Positions 22,613 to 34,550 are shown, numbered from the stretch's first letter. The stretch is DNA of 64,000 bases from Amblyomma americanum (GCF_052857255.1 NC_135498.1:158333124-158397123); one strand, 5' to 3'. Made by a program: numbers and translations. Notes: generated by a model from the letters alone, not told the origin.

Positions 22613-22980
22613 ATGTTTATTTCTTTTAATTCCTCCCACGCCTCATCGGTATGCCTCAATAACGTCACGAGACGGACCGTGTTTCAGCGTGAATACAGTC
22701 ATGCTTTGAGGAAACATCGTCCCCAGACAGAGCGCCCGCCATGCAACAGCGCCCAACCGACTCTATACCATTCAAGCTGGGAGTGCCCAAAATACCCCCA
22801 GCGGCCACCTACATCGCACACCACTAACTCTTCATGAGAAGCTTCCTCCTGCCCTGGCCTGAGCGATCAGCAACGGCTGATCATGCTGGTCCACTCGCAG
22901 AATAGCAGAAGGTTTTGAAGTCCTGGACTGAGTACCACGCCCCTAGGACCGTCCTCCAGTCATCACGAACACGGCGAAGC
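22613..22980 (+). pseudogene. I-clade LINE C-terminal tail fragment
   Basis: The frame 22613-22837 contains CNSAQPTLYHSSWECPKYPQ, the Cys/His tail motif of I-clade LINEs (compare FPWCGEKPRLFHISWNFPQ at 51.4 kb). After a stop, SDQQRLIMLVH resembles the family's final residues. Nothing upstream is recognisable, so only the last few hundred bases remain. Confidence 0.7.
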
Positions 22981-25904
22981 AGTGCCAGCATGACACCCGG
23001 TAATGTTCTGAAGCTTCTCCAAGTTCGCAAGGCCACCTAAGAGTACTCTGCGCATGTGCAGTCCTCGAAATGCGTCGTGCGCGACCGCATTGCTCCAGCT
23101 GTGTATCTAAGAAAAGGGGAACACGAGGCAAGCATCTTGAACACAAGAGCTTTCCAATCGATGTCGGTGCTATTACTTAGCGTATTGGTCAGCCCAGGAC
23201 TCGGTGATTTCATCTGCAAGAGGCCGCACGCGAATGGCGGGAACTTCAGCCTGCCCACTAACAAAGCTCCCGCTACTGATGGTCGCTTTCTGTATGTTAA
23301 AGGTGTAAACGTTCAAAGACAGCGCCACTAGCTTCGACTCTCTCGCACATAAACACATTACTTAACAGGCTAGTGCGACAAGATAATAAATTAATCACAC
23401 AATTGTCAACATACTTTCTCTCAATAAATGATCATGCTAACAATGTTATGTGCGACAAAGTGCGACAACGAAGACAGACTGCTTTCAATAGTGTGTTTAC
23501 TCCAAATTTCATAGTACCGGCCGCAATAAAGCAGCGAGGGGTAAGCTAAAATAAGAGCTGCGCTGACGACCCGTCTCCGTTCAAAAGCGCTACTAAACAT
23601 TTGTAACCAGCTGGAAGCAGTCCTACTAAGGTGGCAGTTATGTTAATCGCTTTCACCGGCACATCGCAACACTCCTCCTTCTAGCAGAAGTATACGCAGG
23701 CGAAGAATGTACTTTGAGTCGCATCAATGGGCGGTGTCTCGGTGAGTTCTTGCAAAACGTCTACAACCCTACGGTTTCGTTAATAGAACCTCCGGCTCTA
23801 TACTAGCAAACGTCTTTTGTTGTCTTAAACTAACGCCGAAATTCTTTGAGGTGAAATAAAGAGAACGTAATGCTTTATTGAGCCATAACTCGAAGATTGC
23901 AGCCGTACGCTAACTGTGACCAAATCATTCCACATTTAACCGTCCATGGCGCGAGTAATATTCCTCGAGATAACGGCATCGACAATGGCTCTACTACATT
24001 ATTTAAAAAACGACACCTGCGTTCACGTAATGTTGCCGAGTTATTAAAATTCCTAGATCTTCCGCTGTCATCCAAAGCTAAACAGAGACACCACAGCGCT
24101 GCCTCGTTGATAGCAATTCTATGCGACTGCTAAATAATAAAGAATTTCCTCACGTATTATCGGTGCTTCTTGGAGTTTAATGAATTGGCTCGTCACTTGC
24201 AATCAGGAATTTAACTAATCAAGATATGTTAGAGCTTTTTGCCGGTAACGATATGCCATTTGAAGCACTCCTCTCATCTGTGTGAGGTCCTCTTCTGAGT
24301 AAGGAGTTTTCACTTAATTTCAGTTAATATGTAAGAAACACATAGCTGAGGATTATATAACGCGGTCAGATGCTCGAATGGCCAAGAAATACCCCGTAGC
24401 TGCATGCCCTCTAAGTGGCGTTACGAAAGAACGCAAAAGCGTCCTCACATTATTCTTCCGTCCTAGTTGTGACTGGCCGAAGGTGAAGGATGACCTTGTA
24501 GTAAGTGGTTTTATTAAAATAATAATAAAAAGGAAGCAAGAGATTTTTGCTAGCCCCGGCATCTGCCATCGGTACTGAAGCACCTGAGCTGGGGCAGCGG
24601 ATATAATGTATAGCAGGCAGAATGGAGAAATGAATGAAATGAAAGAGGTGAGGGGACAGGAAGAAAGGATGGGGGGATGGCCTTGTGGTGAATGACTTTT
24701 TTTGCCTCTCCGCCGGAGTTAGCGACTTTCTCTCGCCCTATCGTGCACTTTTTTCGTCATTATATCGATATTTGCGCATTACTATATTTTATATCTGTCA
24801 ACTTATGGCACTTCCGCGATTAATGAACTATGCGGGCTGAGGCGCACGTGTGTACTGCTGGAAACCGGAAGGCGTCCCCGCACTCAGATATGAAAGAGAT
24901 CAGTTCAGTGCGGAGGCATTTTTTTAAAGGTTCGCGGGAAAAAGAAGATAAATTAATTTCCTACGGAGGCATGACGTTTTTAAAGGCCTGTGAAACACAG
25001 GTAAAAAGAAAAACCAAATTTCTATTACTGCATTATCATTTATCAGATTGACAAATGACGACTGAGTTGGGAATTTACCCACATGGGCGATAGGATGGCA
25101 GCCACCTTTTTTTTTCTCCACTGAAATGAAGACAAATGCCTCGGTTCCTGCTGCCACTACCGTTTAGCGGGACTGGGAGCGTATTTTTACAGAAGCTTTT
25201 AGAAAAGAAAACATGGAATAAACTGAATTCAACTGACGAAGTTCCATAAGGCATAATAAATTAACAAAATTTCATGTACGATAAAACTAAGCATATTCGA
25301 CGCAACAAAGCTAGCATGAACAAACGTTCGCTGAGCAGAAGGAGATAATATGCCGGCAACCTAAGAACACAGAGTACACCGCTTCTGTCTCACCATTCTC
25401 ATCTGCAGTTCATCCGCGTTGCCGTATGGTTTGGTAGTGAATGCCATGTTTCATACCTTAGCCTACAGGCAATACATCCTCTTTTCTGTGGTGGAAAAGG
25501 TTGAATGCTTGACGAAGGCCTCAGCTGCGATTGACACTCGGCAAGACATTGGCAAAAAATCACTTTTTGACATATTGTTTCTGTCAGCACACAGGTTAGG
25601 CAAATGGGAGCATACGTTTTAAATTCTGCGTCAGTCATGTTTGAAATTGCTAGACTGACTGCAAAATGCACAAACTCTCCTTGCGTCATCGAAATTCACT
25701 CTGTTTCATTTTTATAGCGTTAACACTCGTTAGCAATTTCCTCAGTTTTGCGCCGGCGTCATCGCGCAGACCGCACAAAATTCGGAGCACCCACCGGTAA
25801 AGAAAACCACAGCCCGGTTACCAGTATAGGTAGCGCGAGATGAAGCGTCAGCTGTTTAGGTGTTTTCGTTTCCCAATATACTCACGTACATTATTGGAGA
25901 GGCG
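22981..25904. other. No recognised gene
   Basis: About 2.9 kb of short frames without motifs. 24630-24690 is a purine-rich stretch. I see no RNA gene and no element ends. Confidence 0.4.
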
Positions 25905-26281
25905 CATGTGTATATTGCCGCGAATCTTTGTAATGTTTGTTCATTCTTCAAATCTGGAGGCACGCCGCTTTATCGCTTTGTTTGCAAGGCGTGACCAGAT
26001 TTATCGCGATTGATCGCATCCAGGTGGAGCCGATTCTACGTTCCCGAATTTTGTAGTAACTTTGCACACGGTATCTCGAACGTTCGCTATCAGCTCTAAA
26101 TTCAGCGCGGCCGAGAGCACCGGGCATTCTGTTCGATGACCGCCGAGCACGCTTGTTCGTATACGCCGCCTCCGAGTCATTCAGTTCTTTGTCGGCGCAA
26201 GTCTGTCTAATAAAGAGTTTCGTTTGGAAACTCTTTTCGCTCTCCTCCTGCACGCAGGACTGCCGTCACTACTACGTGACA
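25905..26281 (+). repeat. Gypsy family 1 LTR portion (copy B)
   Basis: It aligns with the copy A LTR from ATTGCCGCGAATCTTTG through GTTTGTTCATTCTTCAAA, TTGATCGCATCC, GATTCTACGTTC and GCATTCTGTTCGATGACC. It keeps AATAAA about 70 bases before the ACA end. The upstream U3 limit is not visible. Confidence 0.75.
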
Positions 26282-26285
26282 CCTG

Positions 26286-27460
26286 GTGGACGTGCTGCAC
26301 CGTGGCAACTTGGACCTGCACTGCTACCGAAGATGGAGGGCGACGCTGCATCATCACCGCTTGTTCTTTACCAAGCCCCGTTATGCGCCTGTATTCAGTC
26401 GTCTACCCCATGAAGACTCCGAGGAATGGTCAGACCAGTTTGAGCGTGTGGCGGCATTCAAACGATGGGACGACCAAGTATAAGGTGGTTTTTCGTCCTG
26501 AATTACCCAGCTAAAACCTGGTACCAGAATCACGAGGCTTCCCTGGGAACGTACAAGAAATTTAGAAAAGAACTCGTGGAGACATTTACAAGCATTGTCC
26601 GCAAAGAAAAGGCCGAATTACTGCCCGAGACGCGCATCCAACTGCTAAATGTGACCACCCTAGTGCACGTCGAAGAGATGTGCCGTCTTTTCATACCCGC
26701 TGACCCTCGCAAGACAGATGAGAAGGGAGGCTTCTTGATACGGGGTGTCAGAGAATTTTACTCTGGATTGGTCCGAAACACGACTAAGACCATTGCCGAG
26801 TTAACGAGCGAAGCGTCTAAGACCGAGAAGACCTTCGACATCAGGGCTCGGCAGTACAACCGGACAAAATCAGGCTTCTCTATGGGCCATGCGGACATCT
26901 CAAATCGACCAATGACAGCCCACGGGACATCATCTGTGAGATCGTCCGCGGAGTGCTACGCCGACTGCTGCCGTCCTCCTCACAGCCGCAAGGAGCGAAA
27001 ATGATGGACGTGGTACGCGAAGAAGTTCGCAAGGCACTTTGCACACCGACTCCGACGACCGCAGGAACACAAGGCATGACATACGCCACCGCACTACGCA
27101 ATCCTGCGTCCCGACGAGACACCCCAAGCCCTCTTCGACGGTAACCAGCTCTACAGAAACGACGCCCCTAGCGCCCGCACGCCCACTTTACGAGCGACGA
27201 AACGGCTAGAGGAAACGTGAAAAGTGGAGGACCTCTGACAATTTTCCGCTGTGCTTTCACTGTGGCTATGCTCGCCGGGTACTTCGTCACTGCCTGCACC
27301 GACGCCTCGGCCTGCGCTCTCGCCATCGATGCCCCATGGCCGCTCCCTGGCCAGCGACCACAGGAAATTTACAACTACCTGTGCAGAGGGGAGTACTTGT
27401 CGTCAAGCCGTCATTCCCTCTTCCCGTCGTCGTCCACCATTCAGTTTGCGTCGCTCGACT
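26286..27460 (+). pseudogene. Gypsy gag, family 1 copy B, frameshifted
   Basis: Gag forms the retrotransposon capsid. The frame 26286-26483 holds PHEDSEEWSDQFERVAAFKR. A shift near 26470 leads into 26465-27004 with YPAKTWYQNHEASLGTYKKF, FRKELVETFTSIVRKEKAEL, DEKGGFLIRGVREFYSGL and TFDIRARQYNR, typical of tick Gypsy gag. A further shift gives MMDVVREEVRKALC (27001-27042). A zinc-knuckle-like LCFHCGYARRVLRHC lies near 27240-27285, with the usual His replaced by Arg. At least two frameshifts and a stop make it non-functional. Confidence 0.8.
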
Positions 27461-27539
27461 GCAGGTACTCAGCGGCTGTTCGCAGAAGGTGCCCCAGCCC
27501 CCTAAGGGGAAACAAAAGAAAGCAACTTTTGAAGGTGAG

Positions 27540-28150
27540 GCTGCTCAGGTGCGGCCTAAATACAATCATCATGTGCGGCATGAAGCTGATGGATCTCTCC
27601 GTAGTTCTGCAAACAGGTGAGGTACACGTGCTCCATGAGTACTCAGGAACGACGTTAGCATGTTTCCAGGCTGGGGGAGGCTTCCTCCTTTCCAGCACTG
27701 ATTCATGTAGTCTGTTGGAGCCTGGACCGAGTAGTCATCCAGGTTTTTGAGCGTTTTGTTAGTTACTCCGTCCGGTCCCGCAGCCGAGGACGTCTGAAGC
27801 CTCCCCATCGCAGCCATCATTTCCGTGGCTGTGATTTCCGCGTCTAGTGCATCATTCTCCACCCCAGCATACACCGCGGCTGCGTTCCCACCCCGTGTCG
27901 TATTGGGGTATTTATCCTTCAATTCGTTCAGTGTAGTTCTTCGTGCCAATGTACTGTGTTACTACCTGGTTCAGGCGCGCCCGAGCCGCGGACATAGTCT
28001 GAGTTGGGTTCAGTAGATGCCGCAGCAGAAGCCACGATTTCCTATTTCTTAGTTGCCCGTTTAATCCGTCACATATCTGCCATGCACATGTGGAAGGCGC
28101 ATGCGTCCCTGTTCTCTATTGGGCAGGTGGAAGTAGGGAAAGCACAACAG
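27540..28150 (-). pseudogene. I-clade LINE RT fragment
   Basis: Downwards from about 28100 on the minus strand come LNGQLRNRKSWLLLRHLLNP, AARARLNQVVTQYIG, then the frame 27949-27569 with ELKDKYPNTTRGG, MAAMGRLQTSSAAGPDGVTN and YMNQCWKGGSLPQPG. WKHANVV is followed almost at once by LMEHVYLTCLQNY, which normally lies about 30 residues further on, so RT has an internal deletion. FMPHMMIVFRPHLSS is the last recognisable block. It abuts the gag of Gypsy copy B. Confidence 0.8.
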
Positions 28151-28889
28151 GAGGCTAACAGTCTGCATTTCCAGACTGGAAAGGGATATTGAAAATCACG
28201 CCAATGACCTCAGCAGAAGAAGGAGAAATTACAGACCTGCGCGCCAGTTGATGGGCACTTTCACGTCTTCTTGCTAGAGCAGCTGGCACAGTAAAAAAAA
28301 ATGCACGTCGTTGCTAACGATGTGGTGTCGAAGACAAATGACACCAAGTACGCAGACTAAGTTGTAATTGCCAATGTTTGCCTGTATGAAGTCTCTGGCA
28401 AGTGTGCCACCTGCCACGGCGGGCAGTCGGCAATCAGTGTACCTGGTTGTGGGCAGTTTGCCAGCAGGCTTTGTCCAAAGCGCTTTATGACAAAATACTC
28501 TACGGCCGCGAGTGGGTTTCCAACGGGCAGCTGACGAACAGAAGAGCTTCGCTGGCCACTTCATTAGACCACTACATCAACGCCTCCTGCAAACATCCCG
28601 CGTGTTTAACTGCCAGTCTCTCGCGCTGTGCTTTAGATGTCGTTGTCTTTATCGTCTTCCATTCAAGCGCAATGGATCCAAAACCTACTGCTATCACATT
28701 GCCTTCTTAAGCCGAGCCTCGACCCGGGACCGAAATCGAAGTGCACCTAAAAATATTTTGGCAGAACCACGCTAAATCACCCCTAAGATCTTTACCATCA
28801 TCGCACCTCTGCATTAAAAGCACGCCTGCCACATTTTTCATTCGAGATAACGGACTGAGCAATACAACATCTTAAAACATCTTCAAGTG
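28151..28889. other. No recognised gene
   Basis: A 102-codon plus frame (28402-28710) has several Cys but no pattern I can assign. No repeat match found. Confidence 0.4.
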
Positions 28890-29160
28890 CTGGTGATTAT
28901 GATTATGGTGATTATGGATTTTTATAGCGCAAGGGGATCTATGGCCAAAGAGCACCATGCACAAGGTATTTTGGACTTCTCAAGGTGGGGTCGAAGACCC
29001 ATTTCCCAAGTATTTCATCCTAAATAAGCCGACCACCACACCACGGGAAAGCTTGTACCCATTGTATCACCGATGAATACCCGGCGGCACTGGGGATCGA
29101 GCCCCGGACCTCCCGCATGCGAGATAGATGCTCAACCACTCGGCCACCGCTGCGGTCTCA
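28890..29160 (-). repeat. tRNA-derived SINE (third type)
   Basis: The minus strand starts GACCGCAGCGGTGGCCGAGT (A box TGGCCGAGTGG), with GGGGCTCGATCCCCAGTGCC (B box GCTCGATCC) about 45 bases on. The body runs TTGTGCATGGTGCTCTTTGG to a tail TAATCATAATCAC with imperfect ATTATGGTG repeats at 28892-28918. The tRNA-like head is 29160-29085. Confidence 0.82.
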
Positions 29161-31191
29161 TCTGCAAGTGCCCGACACTGGGTATCGCGTAAGTGGACTA
29201 CCACCAACATCTTCCAATGCAATAAACACGAAACACAAAAACAATGGTCCTTGAAAAAGAGCATTGAGTGTTCAGGAAAGTCCTAGTATCCACATGCGTG
29301 GAATTTATCTCACAGTTATCCACTCGACGTCCTTGAGTCGGCGATGTAAAGTTGAGGAAAAGACAACTGTGACCTCCTTGCAGGTATGCATGGAAACTGG
29401 CTCCCATTTCTGCGGTCCTGAAACCAGCGCAGGACACTAAAGGGAGCCCGCTCAGCATAGATAAAGAGTGGACAATTACTGAGTAGCGATTTTGGCACCG
29501 GCGTAAGCTTCCTGAACCCCGAACACACTTCGGATGCGTCGGAGCACAATTGGATTTGCATTGCCCGGAGAAGTATTCCAATCGTTCCTACGGCGAATTC
29601 TACGGTTTTTTTCAGGGATGGGTCACGAATGTTCACGTTTGTAACTGGCATGGGGATAAAGCGATAGCTACTGTTCATTGCGTCCTTGGAAGTGTGAACA
29701 TGCGGGTGCTAGCGGGTGCATGGGATTGACACCGCGATAGCGTATAGCGCTAAGGCTCCCGTTCTACCGAAAATCCAGCGTCGTCGTCGGCGTTGTGAGA
29801 AAAACATCCCCGTAGAAACAACCAAGGTGGTGACAACCAAGGTCACGTGAGCTTCTGGCATCATCCCGACCTGCCACCGGATTGAGAGCAAACTGACTGA
29901 CGTAGCAGCTGACAGTTAATGATTTGTTTCGAGAGATTGCTTGGGAAGAACAACCTGGATCTCATAAGCGCCACCGCTGGCAGCACCTGCCATCGCAAGC
30001 CAGTGACGCATCGCTTAACCGCTGCTTCACTGCATCAGGAGTGGTATGAGGACTCACATGGACATTCGAATGTAAATTCGAGAACGCCCAATTCCACGTA
30101 TATGGGCATTAGCCTATTAACGCTTTCGCGTCGTATACCCTTATAGAGAAGCTTAATGCCCCCTCCAATGGTTTTGTTACATGTAGCTAGTTACGCAGAC
30201 GCTGGAATAGTGGAATGCGTACTTCAGAACCACTGTTACATTACACACGTAGGTCCTAGCAGCTCTGACTATTAGAAACTCGTGGATTGAAAACGATTAA
30301 TCGCACATGCTGAAAAACGGTGAAGTTTATATATACAAGGAAAACCTAATTACAGGCCTACAGGCCTAGAATACGTGTTGACCAACTCACGCACTCGAAC
30401 ATTTGAGCATGGCACACGTACTGGTTCTCCTTGTCACTCTCCCGGCCAAACTACTGATTTCCATGTTTCTCACGGCGAATTTGAAAGCAGCGCACTCCAA
30501 AGCACCGAAAACAAACATATGCACCCAGAAAAAACTGAAACACACACAGAGGTGCACACGCATGCAGGGGCTGCTTGTCCACGCTTGTCCTCAATCAAGA
30601 CTAGACACCAGGCTGAGGGGCAGAAAAAGCACACCGCTCGACTTTAGAACAAAAGGGGTACCCGCCACTACGGTCGCAAAACGGAGGGGTGGGCCCCTCA
30701 AAAAACCAAACACATAGACACGAACAGGACGCGCGCTACCAATGGACGACGTTCACGAAAACAGATGTATAAATGCAAAGGGCTTTCACTAACACAACAA
30801 AAAGAAAAGTATGAGTTCTCCAAAAAGAATTCACCGTTCGGCACTCAAAAATAGGAGTGACAGCAAGGTCGAGAGTCTGTTGGTGCGACTCCCGTAATAC
30901 AACAATCAACAGAATCCGAACTTAACTACGAACGACATGAAAAACTGAAGGCATGCAACGCCTGGCTGATGGCTGAGAAAAACGAACATTTTGGATATTC
31001 CGTGACTGTACTCTTGAGTAGCGCGCACTGTTGAAGCACTATGCATAGGTCGTGCTCCGCCGAATGACACCTACAGAGGCCTTCTTCACAAACCCATCAC
31101 GCCGACGTGAAAAATCGGGCGCAATCGTGACAAAACGGCACTCCAGACAACAGATTTTTTTTAATAGGGTGGCCCTATCAGTTAGGGGAAT
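29161..31191. other. No recognised gene; unassigned ORFs
   Basis: The minus frame 29678-29316 (120 codons, starting MNSSYRFIPMPVTNVNI) is the longest and could be an old exon or repeat; I do not recognise it. 29720-29830 contains GCGTCGTCGTCGGCGTTGTG, which resembles a common tick repeat. 30375-30720 is open in two plus frames without a motif. Confidence 0.4.
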
Positions 31192-31672
31192 TGTGTGGCG
31201 CCAGCGCACATGCGCAGGATAACAACCGAAAGGGGATTATTGTCCTGAGCCCCGCTTTTTAAAAGGCCGCGAGCAAACAATGCCAAAGTCACCTATGCCA
31301 AAGCGAGAGAAGCCCGGTCGTAGGGAAAAGAAATCAAGTGCAAAACCGGGGCAGAGCTGCTCCGGAGCAGAAGCATTCGCTGCCCCACCACATAAACCGA
31401 CCGCATGGTCATCAGGGTACGCACCGCTTGTAGTGGCCGGAAAATAAGTGCTCGTACAGCAATTCTACCCTCGCGTTATTCGCCGCGACAGAGGCAGCCG
31501 CACATCCACTGAATAATGCAGCTACGTCATTACGACCGTCGGGGCAGGTGGCACAATTTCGATCGTGGCACTGCCTCGGGCGATTTTCGCACCATGCAAA
31601 AAAAAGAAAATAAAGTCTTCCGCTCCTGTTACTAAATTTACCAAACCTTTAGCATTTCTGTTTTGTTACGGA
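31192..31672 (+). repeat. Possible solo LTR
   Basis: It starts TGTGTGGCGCCAGCGCAC. A TATA-like TTTTTAAAAGG lies at 31255-31265, and AAAATAAAGTCTTCC carries a poly(A) signal near 31610. About 60 bases on, TTGTTACGGACGTCC is followed by GGCGCCCAATAGGGCG, which resembles a retroviral-type primer-binding site (TGGCGCCCAA). The order promoter, poly(A) signal, end, PBS is that of a 5' LTR. No second copy is in the window and no gag follows, so this is tentative. Confidence 0.35.
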
Positions 31673-32072
31673 CGTCCGGCGCCCAATAGGGCGTAGTTAG
31701 TGTTGTGTAGTGATTTTAAAGACGATCCCATTCTATTTTTTTTTTGTATTTCCAAGTCACCATCATTCGCTGAAGCGACGCGCCATGCGATTCGTTCGCT
31801 CTTGGTCATTCGAATGGAACGAATATTAAATCATAGACTCATATTATCCATGCTAAAAGGTACTGCTTTTGTGCATGATTTTTGTGTATTGTTCATTAAG
31901 CGCAACACATGACGTCTGTATATGCCAATGCCCAGATGTGTAGAAAGTCTGTGTGTCCACATCTCACCACTTCACTCTTTAAACCATGTCCTACAATTAG
32001 CGAAAGCGTTGTCTAAGAAGCCAGGGTCATGAGCACAGAGCCGTTAGGAGGTAATGCTTTGTCCCTTTCACC

Positions 32073-32659
32073 TGTGGGGTTGAATTGGGGAGATAAGTAC
32101 GTTCTCCCCACTCAATCGCGGCTGACACGGTTCAAAGCCGCCCGGACCCCACCCCGTGATCGCGTACGCTACCGAGCGCTCGCCGACCACGGCGGGCCTT
32201 GCTCTGGGGGAACAAAGGAACGACACATTGGCTGACACAAACAGGCATTTATTGCTACAGAAACAATAACGCCAGCTAGCAACAAGGTACGCTAATGAAT
32301 CAAGGGCGTCCGACTCACCAGCAAGGTTCCGAGCGAATGTTCGCCCGCGCTAGGGCAAGGGATATAAACTCCGCAGGCCGGACGGGACGAGTACGGGAGC
32401 CTGTCTCCCCGTCGCTTCTTCGCCCCGTCGGCGAAGAGCGGAGCCCCGAGCGACGCGTCCGCTGAGGCTCATTATCCCGGCCGAAGAGAGCCCATCTCCC
32501 GCGGGCAGGCTTCAGCAGTCTCCCGCGCAGCGACGCTGGCGCCCTCTCTTGCCAGTTAATGTAACTGACAAGGGAATCCGCTCAGCCTCGAGGTGAGACC
32601 GCCGCTGCACGGTGCCTCGCGGGAAAGCAAACTCAGGGGCTGCAGGGCAGGTCCCCACA
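32073..32659 (-). repeat. 3' LTR of the non-autonomous element
   Basis: 587 bases, about nine differences by eye from the other LTR. On the minus strand TTTATATCCC near 32361-32370 is TATA-like, and AATAAA (plus TTTATT, 32248-32253) is a poly(A) signal downstream of it. This is the correct order for minus-strand transcription. Confidence 0.9.
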
Positions 32660-33939
32660 TCCCCTCAACCTTAAATAGACCCACGCGCCTGAAAGTACAT
32701 GCTATGGAGGAGTCTCCTGGTCTTCATGTCTTTGAGGCACGTCTTGCAGCGGAGGTCACGCCGACAGCGTCCACGCAGACTTCCGCGGTATTCCGAAGGC
32801 GGCGTGAAGGTCTCCGCTGGGACGACTCGCATGGCCCGCGGACTACCGTGTCCGCAGGCCCGCGAATCGAAGGCCGGTGGGAAAACTGCAGGCCAGGATC
32901 CTGCAGTAGTCGCCAGGGCAGCAGCAGCCGGAGGTGACTGCTGACTGGTCTCGCCACAGCTGCCCCGGATGGATGCGGCGAACAGGATACAGGCCGCTCC
33001 GTCGCAGCAGGTGGCAGCGAGACGATGTGCACCGGTCAGCAAGCCTGGGTGGCTCCACCGGATCTGCAAAATTGTCGAAACGCTCTCGGCGTGCCTTTAA
33101 CGTAGGTCACGTGAGGGGAAACGGCATCCGCAAGGGCCTCGTGGCACAATGCCTAACTTGCTAGCAAAACGTGTCGGCGGCTGTGCAAACGCAAAGTTCG
33201 AGTGAACAAAGCCCTTTCTTGAGTTGAACGAGACTGCTCAGTTCGTGCGAGGTTACAAAAAAAACGGACGGGCAGCAAAGTGCGCCCCCTCTCAACGTCA
33301 CGGTCCGGTGGTCATGTCTCTTTTAATATGGTGCAGGCAGCTCCGAAAAGCCTCAGGCCTAACGACCACTCCGACAACGACCGTGACCACAACCAAGACC
33401 CGAAACGGGTTTTGTGCGCGCAGCCGCGAGGAGACATCAGCTTTGTGGGGTGGTCCTACCCCGCTCACTGCACAAAGCAGCTTCTGAGCGGTCGGCGCCC
33501 ACCGTATCGGACGGTGTCGGAGCGCCCGGTGCCGAGCTGCAATACCAGCGAGCTCGTAGCGGCACCCGTGGCCCCAGGCTCCCGGAGCCGCGACTCCCAG
33601 AGTCGAAAAAGAGATAGTAGAGAAAATATATACAGAAACTCGGACCACCCACGCGGCTTCCGTACTCACTCGCTTCGGGCTCGGCGACTCCGCGGGCGCT
33701 AGGCCTCGAACTCCCTCGATGCGGACCAAGTCATTCTCACGAAGAAACTCCAGGGAAAAAAAAATGTGCTGAGCATGTCGAAAAGTTCAAACATGCTGCA
33801 GCGCAATACACCTCGCACTCAAGAAAGCATGCCGCAGGTCCTAGCGATCAAAATTCACTCTAGGCCTAGCACTTGTCAAGTCCGGACAAAGAGCTTTCCT
33901 CGAACCGAACCGACAGTCGTCCAATGTTCCAAGAGCAGG
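32660..33939 (-). other. Interior of the non-autonomous LTR element
   Basis: About 1.3 kb, GC-rich. Overlapping open frames on both strands (140 codons plus at 33280-33702; 143 codons minus at 33729-33298) reflect base composition; neither shows a capsid, protease or polymerase motif. The plus frame is Arg/Ser-rich near its end (GSRSRDSQSRKRDSRENIYR). It could be captured host sequence or a packaging region; I cannot tell which. Confidence 0.5.
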
Positions 33940-33957
33940 CCCCACGTTGGGCTGCCA
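33940..33957 (-). other. Primer-binding site of the non-autonomous LTR element
   Basis: TGGCAGCCCAACGTGGGG on the minus strand, two bases inside the 5' LTR, resembles the TGGCGCCCAACGTGGGG-type site that pairs with a tRNA 3' end. Confidence 0.75.
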
Positions 33958-33959
33958 GA

Positions 33960-34546
33960 TGTGGGGTTGACATGGGGAGATAAGTACTTTCTCCCCATTC
34001 AATCGCGGCTGACACGGTTCAAAGCCGCCCGGACCCCACCCCGTTATCGCGTACGCTACCGAGCGCTCGCCGACCACGGCGGGCCTTGCTCTGGGGGAAC
34101 AAAGGATTGACACATTGGCTGACACAAACAGGCATTTATTGCTACAGAAACAATAACGCCAGCTAGCAACAAGGTACGCTAATGAATCAAGGGCGTCCGA
34201 CTCACCAGCAAGGTTCCGAGCGAATGTTCGCCCGCGCTAGGGCAAGGGATATAAACTCCGCAGGCCGGACGGGACGAGTACGGGAGCCTGTCTCCCCGTC
34301 GCTTCTTCGCCCCGTCGGCGAAGAGCGGAGCCCCCAGCGACGCGTCCGCTGAGGCTCATTATCCCGGCCGAAGAGAGCCCATCTCCCGCGGGCAGGCTTC
34401 AGCAGTCTCCCGCGCAGCGACGCTGGCGCCCTCTCTTGCCAGTTAATGTAACTGACAAGGGAATCCGCTCAGCCTCGAGGTGAGACCGCCGCTGCACGGT
34501 GCCTCGCGGGAAAGCAAACTCAGGGGCTGCAGGGCAGGTCCCCAAA
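33960..34546 (-). repeat. 5' LTR of the non-autonomous element
   Basis: Same length and layout as 32073-32659. The terminal CCCCACA reads CCCCAAA here. The TATA-like and AATAAA sites are conserved at the equivalent offsets. Confidence 0.9.
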
Positions 34547-34550
34547 CACC

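Larger units (their letters stand above)
25905..27540 (+). mobile_element. Ty3/Gypsy element, family 1, copy B (gag only)
   Basis: 5' LTR portion (25905-26281) with poly(A) signal AATAAA in CTAATAAAGAG near 26209, LTR end GTGACA, PBS TGGTGGACGTGC from 26284, then a frameshifted gag. Pol is absent; a minus-strand I-clade LINE piece begins at about 27540. The match to copy A (16441-19735, opposite strand) covers LTR, PBS and gag. Confidence 0.82.
32073..34546 (-). mobile_element. Non-autonomous LTR retrotransposon, young, 2.47 kb
   Basis: Two direct LTRs of exactly 587 bases (32073-32659 and 33960-34546) flank a 1.3-kb interior. Each LTR begins TGTGGGG, and the first ends CCCCACA. The 4-base CACC directly before the left LTR (32069-32072) recurs directly after the right one (34547-34550), consistent with a target duplication. 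On the minus strand the right LTR is followed two bases later by TGGCAGCCCAACGTGGGG, a primer-binding site. GGTTGAGGGGA, a polypurine tract, precedes the left LTR. The interior encodes no gag, protease, RT or integrase I can recognise, so it must be mobilised in trans. Confidence 0.88.

Noticed and set aside
27336..27620. Gag continuation through 27620
   Set aside because: The last 60-70 bases are the reverse of LINE RT sequence, so the gag assignment stops at about 27460-27540.
29085..29160. tRNA gene (Ser/Leu-like GGCCGAGTGG head)
   Set aside because: It is the head of a SINE; the body and tail continue to 28890.
33280..33729. Overlapping 140- and 143-codon frames on opposite strands
   Set aside because: Both lie in the GC-rich interior of the LTR element and show no domain; open frames on both strands point to base composition.
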